Source of the DNA: Stichopus chloronotus
Lineage: Eukaryota; Echinodermata; Holothuroidea; Aspidochirotida; Stichopodidae
Assembly: GCA_021234535.1 (NCBI GenBank)
Contig: CM037840.1
Coordinates: forward strand, 23,159,559-23,223,558
Direction: 5' to 3'
DNA: 64,000 bases
Every line of letters starts with the position of its first letter. The first letter of the stretch is position 1. Position numbers and translations under genes: made by a program. The notes beneath the pieces were generated by a model that was given only the letters and a program-made list of their open reading frames with translations, was not told the origin of the DNA and searched no databases. Shown here piece after piece: positions 23,329 to 34,179 of this stretch.

Positions 23329-26312
23329 CAGGGTTGTTCAGTTTAAACTGCCCAGTTAAAACGTGGTTTAAACTGGGCAGTTTTGACCACCTATTACCGG
23401 TCAAAACCCCTTCAGTGCTTAAATCAAGTCAATTTAAATTGAATTTAAGGAAAAAAACATACCAGTTACTCATGTGCCAAATAGTTGATTCAGTTTCACA
23501 AAGACTCAGAAGACAAATTAGTCCCATGGGGACTATTGAAGGTTTCTCTCTCATTTGCCCCTTTAGTCTCTAAAGTCAAAACATCAAAAAGTCAACACTC
23601 TTGCTGTCTTGCAGTTGTAAAATTATTTCATTGGCATGATACAGTTACACTACAAACTCTGACACAGGATTCTCTTATGAACTAAAATCAAATTTATTCT
23701 TCATGGTGCCTATTTTGAACTCAAAATAATGAAAAAGCAACACAAGAAAAACCCCATTAAGAATACAAACCCACTTAATTACAAAAAACCTAGAAAGTAT
23801 CAACTGTCCCAATATGGATAACCAAATCACTGGACATGCAAGGCGCAATGCCCAATGTAATTTTTTGACACTGTCAAACTCAAACGGAACAAATCTACTG
23901 TACTACTGATTCAGTTACTGAACTTGCTTTCACTACATTTGGAAAATCAAGCTCACACCTGTGTTTATTAGCAACATAGCCGTTGCTTTTCATCAACAGA
24001 GTGACAGACGCCTGATTTTGATTATAGATTGTATACACAAGTGTACACCATGTGCCTAGGTCAAAATTAAAAATTGCATCCTACTTTTTTGGAAAAATTG
24101 GTAATGAGGGCACTCTCCTTTATTATTTTTTCTGTAACAGCCCAAAATGCTGTTTGTTTCTATGAGCAATTTTCAAGCATACATTTTTCTTCAATCAGTT
24201 CAATCACTTATTTTGATCCGAAAAGTGCCTTAAATTAATAGCTACATGATAAAATCTTTGCTTTTTGCGGGAGGTGACGAGAGGCTACTTTTTTGATTCC
24301 TTGCCGTAGCCAGGGGAATCTATGCAGTCCTGATGTCGTGTGTGGGTATGTATGTGTGTGTGTGTGCGTGTGTGTGACGCTGCTCGTAAACGCTCTATCT
24401 CAAGAAGGGTAACTCTGAGTAATTTCATTTTTTGGCATGTAGGTTGCCCATATTGAGTAGATGAACCCTACTGTTTTTGGTGGAGGTGAAAGGTCATTTG
24501 AGGTCACCAGAGGGCAAAATGTGAAAACCTTGTAAACACTCTATCTCAAGAAAGGTAACTGTGACTGATGTCATACTTGGTGTGTGGGTTGGTCATATTG
24601 CGTAGATGATCCCTATTGTTTTTGGTCGAGGTCAAAGGTCATTTGAGGTCACCAGAGGTGAAAATGTGTGAAAATCTCGTAAACACAATATCTCCAGAAG
24701 GGTAAGTGTGACTTATGTCAAACTAAGTGTATGGATTGTTCATATTAAACAGATGATACCTATTGTTTTTGATGGAGGTCAAAGGTCATTTGAGGTCACC
24801 GGGGGTCAAACTGTAAAAACCTTGTAAACACAATATCTCCAGAACAGTAACTGTGACTGATGTCATACTTAGTGTGTGGGTTGTTCATTTTGTGGAGATG
24901 ATCCGTAGTGCTTTTTGTGGAGATCAAAGGTCATTTGAGGTCACCAGAGGTCAAACTGTAAAAACCTTGTAAACACAATATCTCCAGAAGAGTTACTGTG
25001 ACTGATGTCATTCTTATTGTGTGGGTCGTTCATATAACGTAGATGATTCCTTTTGTTTTGGGTCGAGGTCAAAGATCATTTGAGGTCATCAGAGGTCAAA
25101 TTGTGAAAACTTTTTAAACACAGTATCTCCAGAAAGGTAACTGTGACTGATGTCATACTTAGTGTATGGATTGAATATTGTCAGTAGAATACCCCTTTTG
25201 ATTTTGGTGGAAGTCCAAGGTCATGTGACATCACCAAAGGTCAAACTGTGAAAACCTCGCAAACACATTATCTCCAAGAGGGTAACTGTGACTGATGTCA
25301 TACTTGGTGTGTGGGTTGGTCATATTGAGTAGATGATCCCTATCATCTCTGGTGAGGGGCAAAGGTCATTTGAGGTCACCAGAGGTCACACTGTAAAAAC
25401 TTGAAAACACGATATCTCCAGAAGAGTAACCATGACTGATGTAATACTTGGTGTGTGGGTTGGTAATAATGAGCAAAAGATCTCTATTGTTTTGGTTGAG
25501 GTCAAGGGTCATTTGAGGTCACCAGAGGTCGAACTGTAAAAATGCGTAAACACAATATCTCTAGGAGTCTAACCTTGACTGATGTCTTACTTGATGTGTA
25601 GATTGTATATACTTAGTAAAAGACTTCTTTTGTTTGTGGTGGAGGTCAAAGGTCGTTTGAGGTCACCCGAGGTCAAACCTTGCTAACACATTAACTCCAG
25701 AAGGGTAATGTTGACTGATGTCACACTTGATGTGTTGGTTGGCCATACTGGGTAGGTGATCCCTATTGCTTTTGGTGGATGTCAAATGTCACGGTCATTT
25801 CAGGTCACCAAAATAAAGGTCATTTTGGGGTAAAGGCTTGTGGTGTATCAAGAAAAATAATTGCAGTTGATCTTATACTTGTCATGTGGATATTTTATGT
25901 ATAACCATGTAGCAAGGAATCACAAAGCCTTTTGGCTTTCTGGTTTAGTTTATTATCTGAAACACCTGAACCAGAGCTTTGATGAACAAATACCACAACA
26001 AATTGCCTGCAATCCAAAAAGTTAAAACAAATTAGCTCCAGTCACATACAACGCAATCAATGATAAGAATGAAGAACAATTTATAGCACATACAAAATGT
26101 CAAGTGAATTGTTAAGTCATAATTATTTTGGGCAAAAGAATAACATTTTCAATCAAAGAAATTTAATTCAATCTTTTAAAGCCTCCTGATCATTCAAGGT
26201 CACATTATTTGATGTGTGCTCATGAACTGTGACCTAAAATAATTTGCCTAACAAAAGGTTTATGGATTTTTAGTAGTTTTGCCTGGTTTTGACCACTTAT
26301 ATAACAACCCTG
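23329..26312. mobile_element. hAT-like element, 2.98 kb, with near-perfect 8-bp target duplication
   Basis: The ends are inverted: CAGGGTTGTT at 23,329 and its complement AACAACCCTG ending at 26,312. TGGTCAAAAC words lie inside both ends. The flanking octamers TAACTGAA (23,321-23,328) and GAACTGAA (26,313-26,320) agree at seven of eight bases, the expected hAT duplication after some decay. A 20-bp hairpin (GTTTAAACTGCCCAG and its complement) lies just inside the left end at 23,339-23,388. No transposase is recognisable. More than half of its length (24,294-25,922) is the AGGTCA-array element nested inside it. Confidence 0.75.
24294..25922 (+). repeat. AGGTCA half-site array, locus 2, in a TIR-bounded element
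   Basis: Ten units of about 145 bp (unit marks AGGTCATTTG at 24,491; 24,636; 24,783; 24,928; then roughly every 145 bp to about 25,790). A unit reads: half-site block, then TGTAAAAACCTTGTAAACAC, then AATATCTCCAGAAGGGTAAC, then TGTGACTGATGTCATACTTG. Perfect AGGTCA-A-AGGTCA (DR1) occurs at 24,629-24,641 and 24,776-24,788. The whole is bounded by TGATTCCTTGC (24,294-24,304) and its complement (25,912-25,922), with a GT-rich run after the left end. Locus 3 has the same borders, so the array behaves as one mobile unit. It lies inside a hAT-like element. Confidence 0.85.
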
Positions 26313-26320
26313 GAACTGAA

Positions 26321-29300
26321 GACTTCCTTAAAATTAACATAGTTTCGAATATTGCCACATGTCTTTGATTTGACTAAATACAGTAAGGCGTACAGTTTTT
26401 CTGAAAGCTATACTGCTAATCTGCGAGTGCGTAGACACGCAATGCTTGCTACAGTAGGAAGGCAAAGAGCTCAATAGCGCCGTACACATTGCTTATGCTC
26501 TATAAGGTGACAGCACTTAAGGTACGGAATTAAATGCACAGTCAGGTTGGGTATATACTGTAGCTTAGCTGGAGTTTCTACGGGACAAAAGTAGCAAAAT
26601 TTAGCCTGGGGAAAACTAACAGGTCCGGAGAGCAAACTAGAATAGAAACCCATTCCAGATAAGGAGCAGTTATCATACTGTACACTTTCTGTGAACATTC
26701 AGATTCCTAAAGTTAAACCACCCACCAGTTCTACATAGCTATCAATATATGAGCTCTTGTGGTGTCAGGCAAAGTGGCAAACTCTCTGCCAGTCCCTTCC
26801 AACCTGAAGAAATACATTCTGGCCTTGGTAGGTGGACCATCCGTCAAGCACTAATTTTGTTGCTTAGATCTCTCAATAGCAACCTTTGCGTCCTCATCGC
26901 TCTGTTTCACGGCCGGTCCAAGCTTTTCGACCCAATATGCGCTGCATGCTCATCAGGGGTGTTTTTCATTACCACAAAGTCTCTTGTGAAGAAATAACTT
27001 GAAGTCTTCCTTTTTCATTCATAAAAACTATCTAGCTTTAAAAGTATCCATGCTGGAACACTGCAAACCTCAGAGTCATGAAATAATTCAAACCTCGAAG
27101 GTACTGTACAGTACGCAGGTACAGGCACGTGTGCTGTGTGTATGCGAAAATTCGATCATGTAAACAGTGATCCCTTCTCAATCCCATAATTCATCAGTCC
27201 AGTACATGAAGCTTGTATTTCTCTGATTAGCGATATAGCTTGTAGGCATAGCCTAATCTGTGGTTGCCTCACCTGCTGTAGATCAGAAAATGATGGAAGT
27301 AATATATATGTGACACTAAAAATGGTGTTTTGAAATGAAACGTTTTTCAAACACGCCTTTAACATACTGTTCAAATTAATTTTACTGACCTGTTTTTTGA
27401 GAGACCAAATTAACTGTCACGTTACTGTAGGCCTGTTTCTTGACATCGTTAAGCACTTGGTTACCTACTAACGAATAATTTCTAATGTGACATGGTGCTG
27501 GCACAGATGTTAGACATTCATTTCTAAAACATTGTCAAAGTCCACTGAAATGACGAAAAAAAAATAGAAAAGCGTGTATGCCCTAAGTTTAAATCTTACT
27601 TTTGAGGAGTAATTAGAATGCTGGTCCACACAAGGTGATAAATTTTTATGCAGATTCGTAAATGAGATCTTTGCGCCTTGACACAACTCACGCAATGGTT
27701 TAGAGATAAAATATTCTAAGTGCGTGAAAGGATTCTTAGAGTGGATTCTCTTATACGTGGATTCACGAATGCAATCTTGCTCCTTGAGCCACGAAATCTG
27801 AGAACAACACACAACGCATGCTATGGTTTAAAGGTAAAATTCTTAAATCCATAAAAGGAATCTTAGAGTGAATTTGTAGATTCACGAATAAAGAAAATGT
27901 TTATACAGTAGCTCCTTTTGTAACACTACCAGCTGAACTTAACACTTTTACAGCAATAAACTGTTGCATCTCCTACTGTGACTCACAACTAAAAAGAGAT
28001 TGATGACAATGAAAACAAACCTAAAGGGGGGAGGGTTGGGGAACTTAGTGGTGGTGGCAGCAAACTATTTTGATTGTGACCAAATCTGCAAATCAGGATA
28101 CTGTGAAGACCTAAGCAGTGGACCTGTATCCTATAATTGTACAGTTTTGAACGTTATTTTCCTTCCTATGGTTTTTAGGGCAGAAAATCAGGAACGTGAG
28201 CTGCTAATGTTGGTACAGAAGTTAATGGCTGGCTAACACTTAGAACAACAGGGTCCCTTAATGTGAATCATGGCTCACCAAAAGTAATTCCCTTAAAGCT
28301 ATATATTGCTAACAAAAGTTGTTAATTTTGATGGGGCCTTTGGCCGTCCTTGAGCCTGTTGCTGTATTTCAATGCCTAGTCAGTGCCACAAGCCTTCCTT
28401 CAGCACACAGTTTTGGAAGAATACTGTACAAACTACAGTAGGCCTTCAGTAGGCCAGGTGTACTTTGTATAGCATGGTGACACCCAAAATGACATACAGT
28501 GTCATATCCCAAGGGCAAGGGTGGAAGAACCTTATCAAAGAACCAGAAATCTGACAGACACCCACCAACCATGGACTAAATACACTGGGTATAATTAGTC
28601 CATGGGTTTTAGATTAGTCCATGAGTTTTTTGTTTTCCCTTCATGCTACAAATCACACTTCTCAGCAAATTAAGGAGTGTGGTAACTGTGCTGTTTTATA
28701 AAACTTGCATAGATTGCCTGATGTCACAGTTTTCTTCTAGGTGTGCAAAAAATTGCAAGTTCTCACAGTGATTTGAGGTGAGGGATGGTCTGCGATCGCA
28801 CTCACCTGCCCCAGAATTCAAGGCCTGATTACAGTAGTTATTATGTGACTCTACTATTAGTAAAATAGGTTACCTTGTGTAATACATTTTTCAGTAAGGC
28901 TGTACTGTAAATGTGTGTTGTAATAGGGGATGTGTCATTCTACAGGTTCTCATGCTATCCAGGTGTAAAGTAACAGCTAGTGTATGTAAAGCCTAGGCTA
29001 GGGTAGCCTAATATAACACAAAAGTTAAGGACTATGTAATTGGCCAGCATTCCCAGAGAAGGGCTACTAAGATTGGTGTCTTCAAAAATTACTCACTATC
29101 ACTCTGGCAATGTTTCTGAACTTAAATGGAAAGCTAGGACTGTGTGTGGGGCTGTAGCCTTAGGTATACAATTCTGCAGAAAGACTTATTCATAAAAACA
29201 CTGTGAACTTGAAACTACAGCATCTTTTTGACACTCCCATAGCAACCTGTTCTGTCTTAGCTATAATATTGCACCTTTCATGTTATGATTGGTCTAAAGT

Positions 29301-30917
29301 TCATTAAAATGAGAAATGAAATGTCAATGAAAGTGGCGTACGGTTACAGTGTGACAGTTACAGTGTGACAAATAAATAAACACAAAGTCAATAGGAAATA
29401 TAAGTTAGGAATATTTGAAAATGAGCCAGTTCTTATATCATGTTGTCATCTCAAGTCTTGATATGAAACATGCATTGAAATCAATTGGAATATTTTGCAT
29501 TGATTGTCGCAGTACTTTGACCAAAATACTGTATGCACTAATTACCTATCCTGAGACTAGATTTTTCTCCCCAAGATATTCTAAAACCTCAGAACTTTTG
29601 GGGACATTGACACCTGAACCTCCACTGGGCCTTGCCTGTAAACTCTGCTTGATGAAACTTGTCCTGCAGCACCCTCCATTTCCTGCTAGGCTTAAAATGT
29701 TAGGCAAACCCCTCAATTTTTTTGCCCCTCGCTGACTGTTTGTGCTACCTGTACGAGATTGAAAGAATCCCGCAATTTGTCTCCTGAATCCATCGCAAAA
29801 ATACAAATTTCAATGCAGGAAAACCCCTCACACTTGTCCACAGCTAAGGTTGTAACTACAATTATAAATACGGTACAATGAATTGCAATAGAATCTTTAA
29901 CACCAACTGCCAACTCTTTCCTTGATTTTTGAAAATCCCCTCCCCCAATGTTTGTTTAGAGAAACATTTCCCTCCCACTTGCAATGCCTCAGTGCAAACA
30001 CTGCATCCCCCTGACCCCCTCCTGTTCTAAAATCCTGGTGCACTACTGCATATTGGACACAGCATTTTTTCTGGTCAGATCAGTGGGTGCATGGGGCCAT
30101 GCAATTCCTAGATACTTCAAACAGTTCTTCAACCGTCTACATGTTAATGGAATCTGTCAAATGCTACTGTATCTTTGTTCTTCTGTTGGGTGAAATCTAG
30201 ATGTATGCATGTTTCAGGTGTTACAGGATTTGTGAGTACAGGTATATCTGCTTGCAGTCCTCCTGTCATGGTGCAATTGCGACACCACTCTCTGACTCAT
30301 TGGCACACACACGTGGATACTTTGTGTTACAAAACCTTTTGTTGGCAATGTGGATTCCATGTGAAACAAATCATGTTACTGTATAACTTGCACACATATC
30401 AGGGACACATACTGTACAGTAAGAGGAGTTTAGTGTGTAAATGAATCGTGTCCTGTTGTTACTGCCTTGCTATTACCAAAAACAACAGCGTGACAAATTT
30501 TTTCGTCAGTGTAATTAACTAGTGACTAATTAACTAATGCATGGTATTTCATTTTTGGTGTATGGATGTTGGTCACAAGAGATTTTGAGATCTGATTTGC
30601 ATAACGACTGTATCTGCCAGTTCTCTGCAGTGGATCTCAAGAGAAAAAAAAATAAACATGCATATTTTCAGTAGCAGCATACAGGTAGTTTCATACAGGC
30701 CGGTGGCCAGCCCATGTGGAGGGGTAGGTCTTTTTTCCAATATGTGGACCTTTTTCCAACTACGGAAGCGGCTGGCGCGTGCTGTAAGCATGCAGTTGCT
30801 AGGAGTCTGGGGGCATTTCCCTGGGACAATTTTGAAATCTGCAGGTTTACTACAATCTGGAGCATTTTAGAGGGCTACAAAAGACCTTCTGTCGTAGACA
30901 ATTTACATAAATACAGT
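26321..30917. other. 4.6-kb stretch without a recognisable gene
   Basis: Open frames of 60-106 codons occur on both strands, but none shows a domain, signal or matching splice pair. A near-duplicate pair of short phrases occurs at 27,715-27,850 (GATTCTTAGAGTGGATTCTC, and GGAATCTTAGAGTGAATTTG about 130 bp on), suggesting a small decayed tandem repeat. The palindromic word CTGTACAGTA recurs here (27,104 and 30,412). Confidence 0.55.
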
Positions 30918-30925
30918 AGTAGACA

Positions 30926-31517
30926 CAGGGGCGTAGCCAGGAAATATGTCAAGGGGGGGTGCGAACTCGTGAAGACTATCTAAGCGGAGTGCCACCACCG
31001 GTTGGCATGGCGCGTATAAGAAAATTTTGAGTTTTACAAACCCCCAGATGGCCGGAAATAGCCCTTCCCAAGTATTTTCAGTTGCACAAACCCACCCTTA
31101 AAATATAGATCTCATGTGTACAATTTCTCAATTACTGAGAAAACAACTAGTCTGTGAAAAATGATGCAATGCCAAGATGAGCATTCAAAGAAACGTTTGG
31201 CTCTACAAACCACTCAGATACTGTAGAAGAGAACAGCCCTTCCTGGGTGTTTTACATGCATGCTCCCAACCCTGCATTCCATGCCTACTGTACCTTGTTA
31301 GGCCTGCCGCCTAAATTGAGGGAATTACTATTTAACGATATCGCAGGAAAAAAGCGAAAATGAGATCAAGCAGGGTCTCCCTCGTTTCCCTGGCTATGCC
31401 TTTGCTCCTGGGTATTTCTGGCGTAAGTTTTCTGGCGTAAGTTCTCATTAAAAAAAATATCACAATATGGCCAGGGGGGCGGTCTTCTCTTTTGCCCCCT
31501 TCTTGGCTACGCACCTG
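30926..31517. mobile_element. hAT-type MITE, 592 bp, with perfect 8-bp target duplication
   Basis: The left end CAGGGGCGTAGCCAGG (30,926) and right end CTTGGCTACGCACCTG (ending 31,517) are inverted repeats differing at a few bases. The flanking octamer AGTAGACA is present unchanged on both sides (30,918-30,925 and 31,518-31,525). Both facts fit the hAT superfamily. CAGGGGCGTAGCCAGG-type ends are common in non-autonomous hAT elements of many animals. It has no coding capacity. Fragments of the same family are recognisable at about 590-720 and 62,440-62,550. Confidence 0.92.
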
Positions 31518-31599
31518 AGTAGACACTCTTTGGTAGTCGTGGGGGTTTGAACAGGGCTTAAAATGCACCGACTGCACCTGACTACAATTGAGCATATTT

Positions 31600-31800
31600 A
31601 ATCGGGCCCGGCGACAGCTTACGACACAACTGAACTCTAGTCGTTGAACTGGTCACACCGCCACGACCACAGCAGACGTGGTGGGCGGTCGCCGTCGTGT
31701 CGCAGGTTGTCGTGGCAGTGTGTCCCGAGCTTTGTATTGTATCTAGTTCAATGATATCCACGGCCACAATGACATAATCATGCATGTGCGTTTTTGAGCT
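31600..31800. other. GC-rich island with hairpin potential
   Basis: Between 31,605 and 31,735 the sequence is strongly GC-rich for this window. ACCGCCACG (near 31,657) faces CGTGG and GGGCGGT (31,676-31,690) across about ten bases. CACGAC and GTCGTG words recur on both sides. No gene is seen. It could be the end of an unrecognised transposon. Confidence 0.4.
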
Positions 31801-32029
31801 TACTATCTCATCACCCCACATAGTGTATGTATGTGGTAATGAGATATTGTGGTCAGTTTGGGCCTGTATACATTTTATGACATAAGTGGAAAGGTTTTAT
31901 CTTCCTGCTAAAAGTGAACGGAAATTCGGTCTCAATATGTCAAGATAAAAAAAAATATTTCATAGCTGACCCTTCAAACACAGGGCTGGAAAAATGGACC
32001 TCCCTCAAGTTGGGGTGGGTCGTTCGAAT

Positions 32030-32056
32030 GCTCCGACCCCCCTGGCTACGGGCCTG
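32030..32056. mobile_element. isolated hAT terminal repeat
   Basis: CCCCCCTGGCTACGGGCCTG ending at 32,056 is the complement of CAGGCCCGTAGCCAGG, a hAT-style end related to the MITE at 30.9 kb. A CAGGGCTGG at 31,981 could be a partner, but the flanking octamers do not match, so only the end is called. Confidence 0.45.
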
Positions 32057-32623
32057 TCATAATATACAAAATCGTGTGAAACATTTTTCTCATGATTTCT
32101 CCTAATGATTGAGGTTTAATACTCCAATAGGTGCCAAAATTATATGAAATTTATTTTTCCCAATTACAGTGTAGCTGATGAACAATTCACAAATTGGGTA
32201 AATTTGTGAAATAAACTGGATTTAAGGAATACTTTTTTAACAATGTCAATAAAATGTGTGAATCTCGAAATTTCCAACAGAAAATAAATCTTCTGAAACT
32301 TCATGATTTTAGCTTTTACTCAATACCAAACTTGCTTAGGAAAAAAAACTACCTGTACAGTACTTTGAAAATTCAGTGGTCATGTCCGTCTTTGCATAAA
32401 ATTACCACAGTAATAAGAACAAGGTACAGTAGTTGGACTGAAATTGTGCATGAATTTGATGTGTAACAATGTAGATAATTTGCAAATTTGTATAATTCCA
32501 TAGAGAGTAAATGATTGTAATCATACTTATTATTGTTAAGCTCACAGAACCTGCAAATTTGGCAAGATTTAAGAAAAATATCTGGCCAGGTGGTGGATTT
32601 GAAAAAAATCCAAAAAGGATGGT

Positions 32624-33152
32624 CCAGCAACTGATATAGCTGTGATAGGTTGAAGAGTAAGTAAATCTGACCATTATAGAAGAACTTCTATTCAATTCCC
32701 ATGTGTGGTTTTGAGATATGAGCTGCTGAAGTTGCCACATTTCTTACCAAAAGTTCACTTGAATCAAACAGGAGTGATGTGATCTCCCCACATTGGTAAA
32801 GCATCCTATGTCTTTCTTTAAACTTTACCCCAAATTTAATACTTCAATATCTAGTGCTATCATAATGTGGATGTATGAAGGGTATGAGAGTTTTGCGACC
32901 TGCACATACTGTAACTTACAGTGAGCTGACCACCTATTGATTTCAAGGTGAAAGTAATAAAGTCAATAATGAAGCAAACAAGACTCTTCAGCAATGTCAC
33001 TCCTGCTTGCTCCAAATTCACAGTTGGTGGTACAGGGGGGTAACTTCAACTGATAATATCTGGAGAACCATGCATGCAAACTGAGTGGACGTTTCACTGG
33101 AATGGTTCAACAAACTTATTTTTAAAGACATCAAAGCTAAATTTGTGGCTGG
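32624..33152 (+). mobile_element. foldback MITE family F, copy 1 (529 bp)
   Basis: It starts CCAGCAACTGATATAGCTGT and ends AAAGCTAAATTTGTGGCTGG. The outer inverted repeat may extend further, since AAGGATGGT on the left faces ATCATCCTTT on the right. The two halves are imperfect reverse complements over about 250 bp each: the left has GAGTGATGTGATCTCCCCAC, the right has CACTCCTGCTTGCTCCAAAT. Transcription would give a long hairpin. Two other copies at 47,479-47,996 and 61,140-61,640 share the order and orientation. Confidence 0.8.
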
Positions 33153-33689
33153 ATCATCCTTTGAAAACCTGCTGGAATTCCAGCTGGATTTGAAATCTGG
33201 TACATCATTATCACTTACCAGTTACAAACTGCAGAAAATCCTATTTCCCTTATTTTTATAGTAATACCCAATATTTACTGTAATTTTGAGGTATTACAGT
33301 AAGTTACCATCTTGGTGTTCCATGGCAGGGGCATGCCACAGTAAAATGGACATGAATGTGTAAATTTCAAATATAAAATATCCATCTGTACTTTGTCAAT
33401 TATCCAAGCATGCAAGTCAAAGTTACAACTTCTAAACATTTAACTGAAGAAAAGAAAATCACTCTTCTTGTAATTACTTAATGAACAGAGTACTGTATTC
33501 CCTGATTTGAAAGTGAGTAAAAAGTCCATTGAAAAAACAACACTCGTGCACTAGAACAAGAAATTCCAGATTCATTTCCAGCATGTGCTGTCACCGGGGC
33601 TCTGTCAAAAAGACAAGCCAAAGAAACTCAGTCTAAATTCTGACCAACTGTAAGTTTAGGTGACACCTTCATGGGTTACCTGGATAAGC

Positions 33690-34140
33690 TTACAGTCTCT
33701 CATGATAAATATGAAGAGACAAATTCTGTCCACATGGGAAAACAAGTGTAGTGTTCAGGGCAGGAACCCTAATTACGCAAGTTCAGTTCAGGAGAAAAAA
33801 ATCTCTTACAGTAGGTCTAGTTCTGACACACAAATGTTGCATGAATGACAAGTGATCAAAAATAAGGGCATGAACCCTAATTGAAAATTTCTCCATAAGG
33901 ACAAACCTGTGGAATATGTTTGCACAGAAAAGTTGCTTGGACAACAAGTGGTCAAACATGAGACCATGAACTGTCAACAGTACTTCTAATAATTCTTTCC
34001 ATTTAAGGAAAAGCCAATGAGATATGTTGAACAGCAACTGTTGCATGAACAGTCTGTTTCAAAACAGGGCATGAACCCTGAAATAAATTCTCCCCACAAG
34101 ATAATTTCTGTGGAAAATGTTGATCAGAAAATTAGGGAAA
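33690..34140 (+). repeat. three to four units of a ~100-108-bp tandem repeat upstream of the pol relic
   Basis: The phrase GGGCATGAACCCT, or a variant, marks units at about 33,756, 33,864, 33,960 and 34,065. Each unit also holds TTGCATGAA and a GACAAGTGATCA-like stretch. The repeat lies directly before the integrase remnant and is partly open in plus-strand frames, so it could be the decayed gag or protease region of the retrotransposon, internally duplicated. I cannot identify a gag motif. Confidence 0.55.
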
Positions 34141-34179
34141 AGACTGTGTAATTCAAAACTTAGCTGAAAGAGCGTTTAA

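Noticed and set aside
29546..29806. 86-codon minus-strand frame overlapping a 106-codon plus-strand frame
   Set aside because: The two overlap each other, neither has a family match, and the region shows no splice pair.
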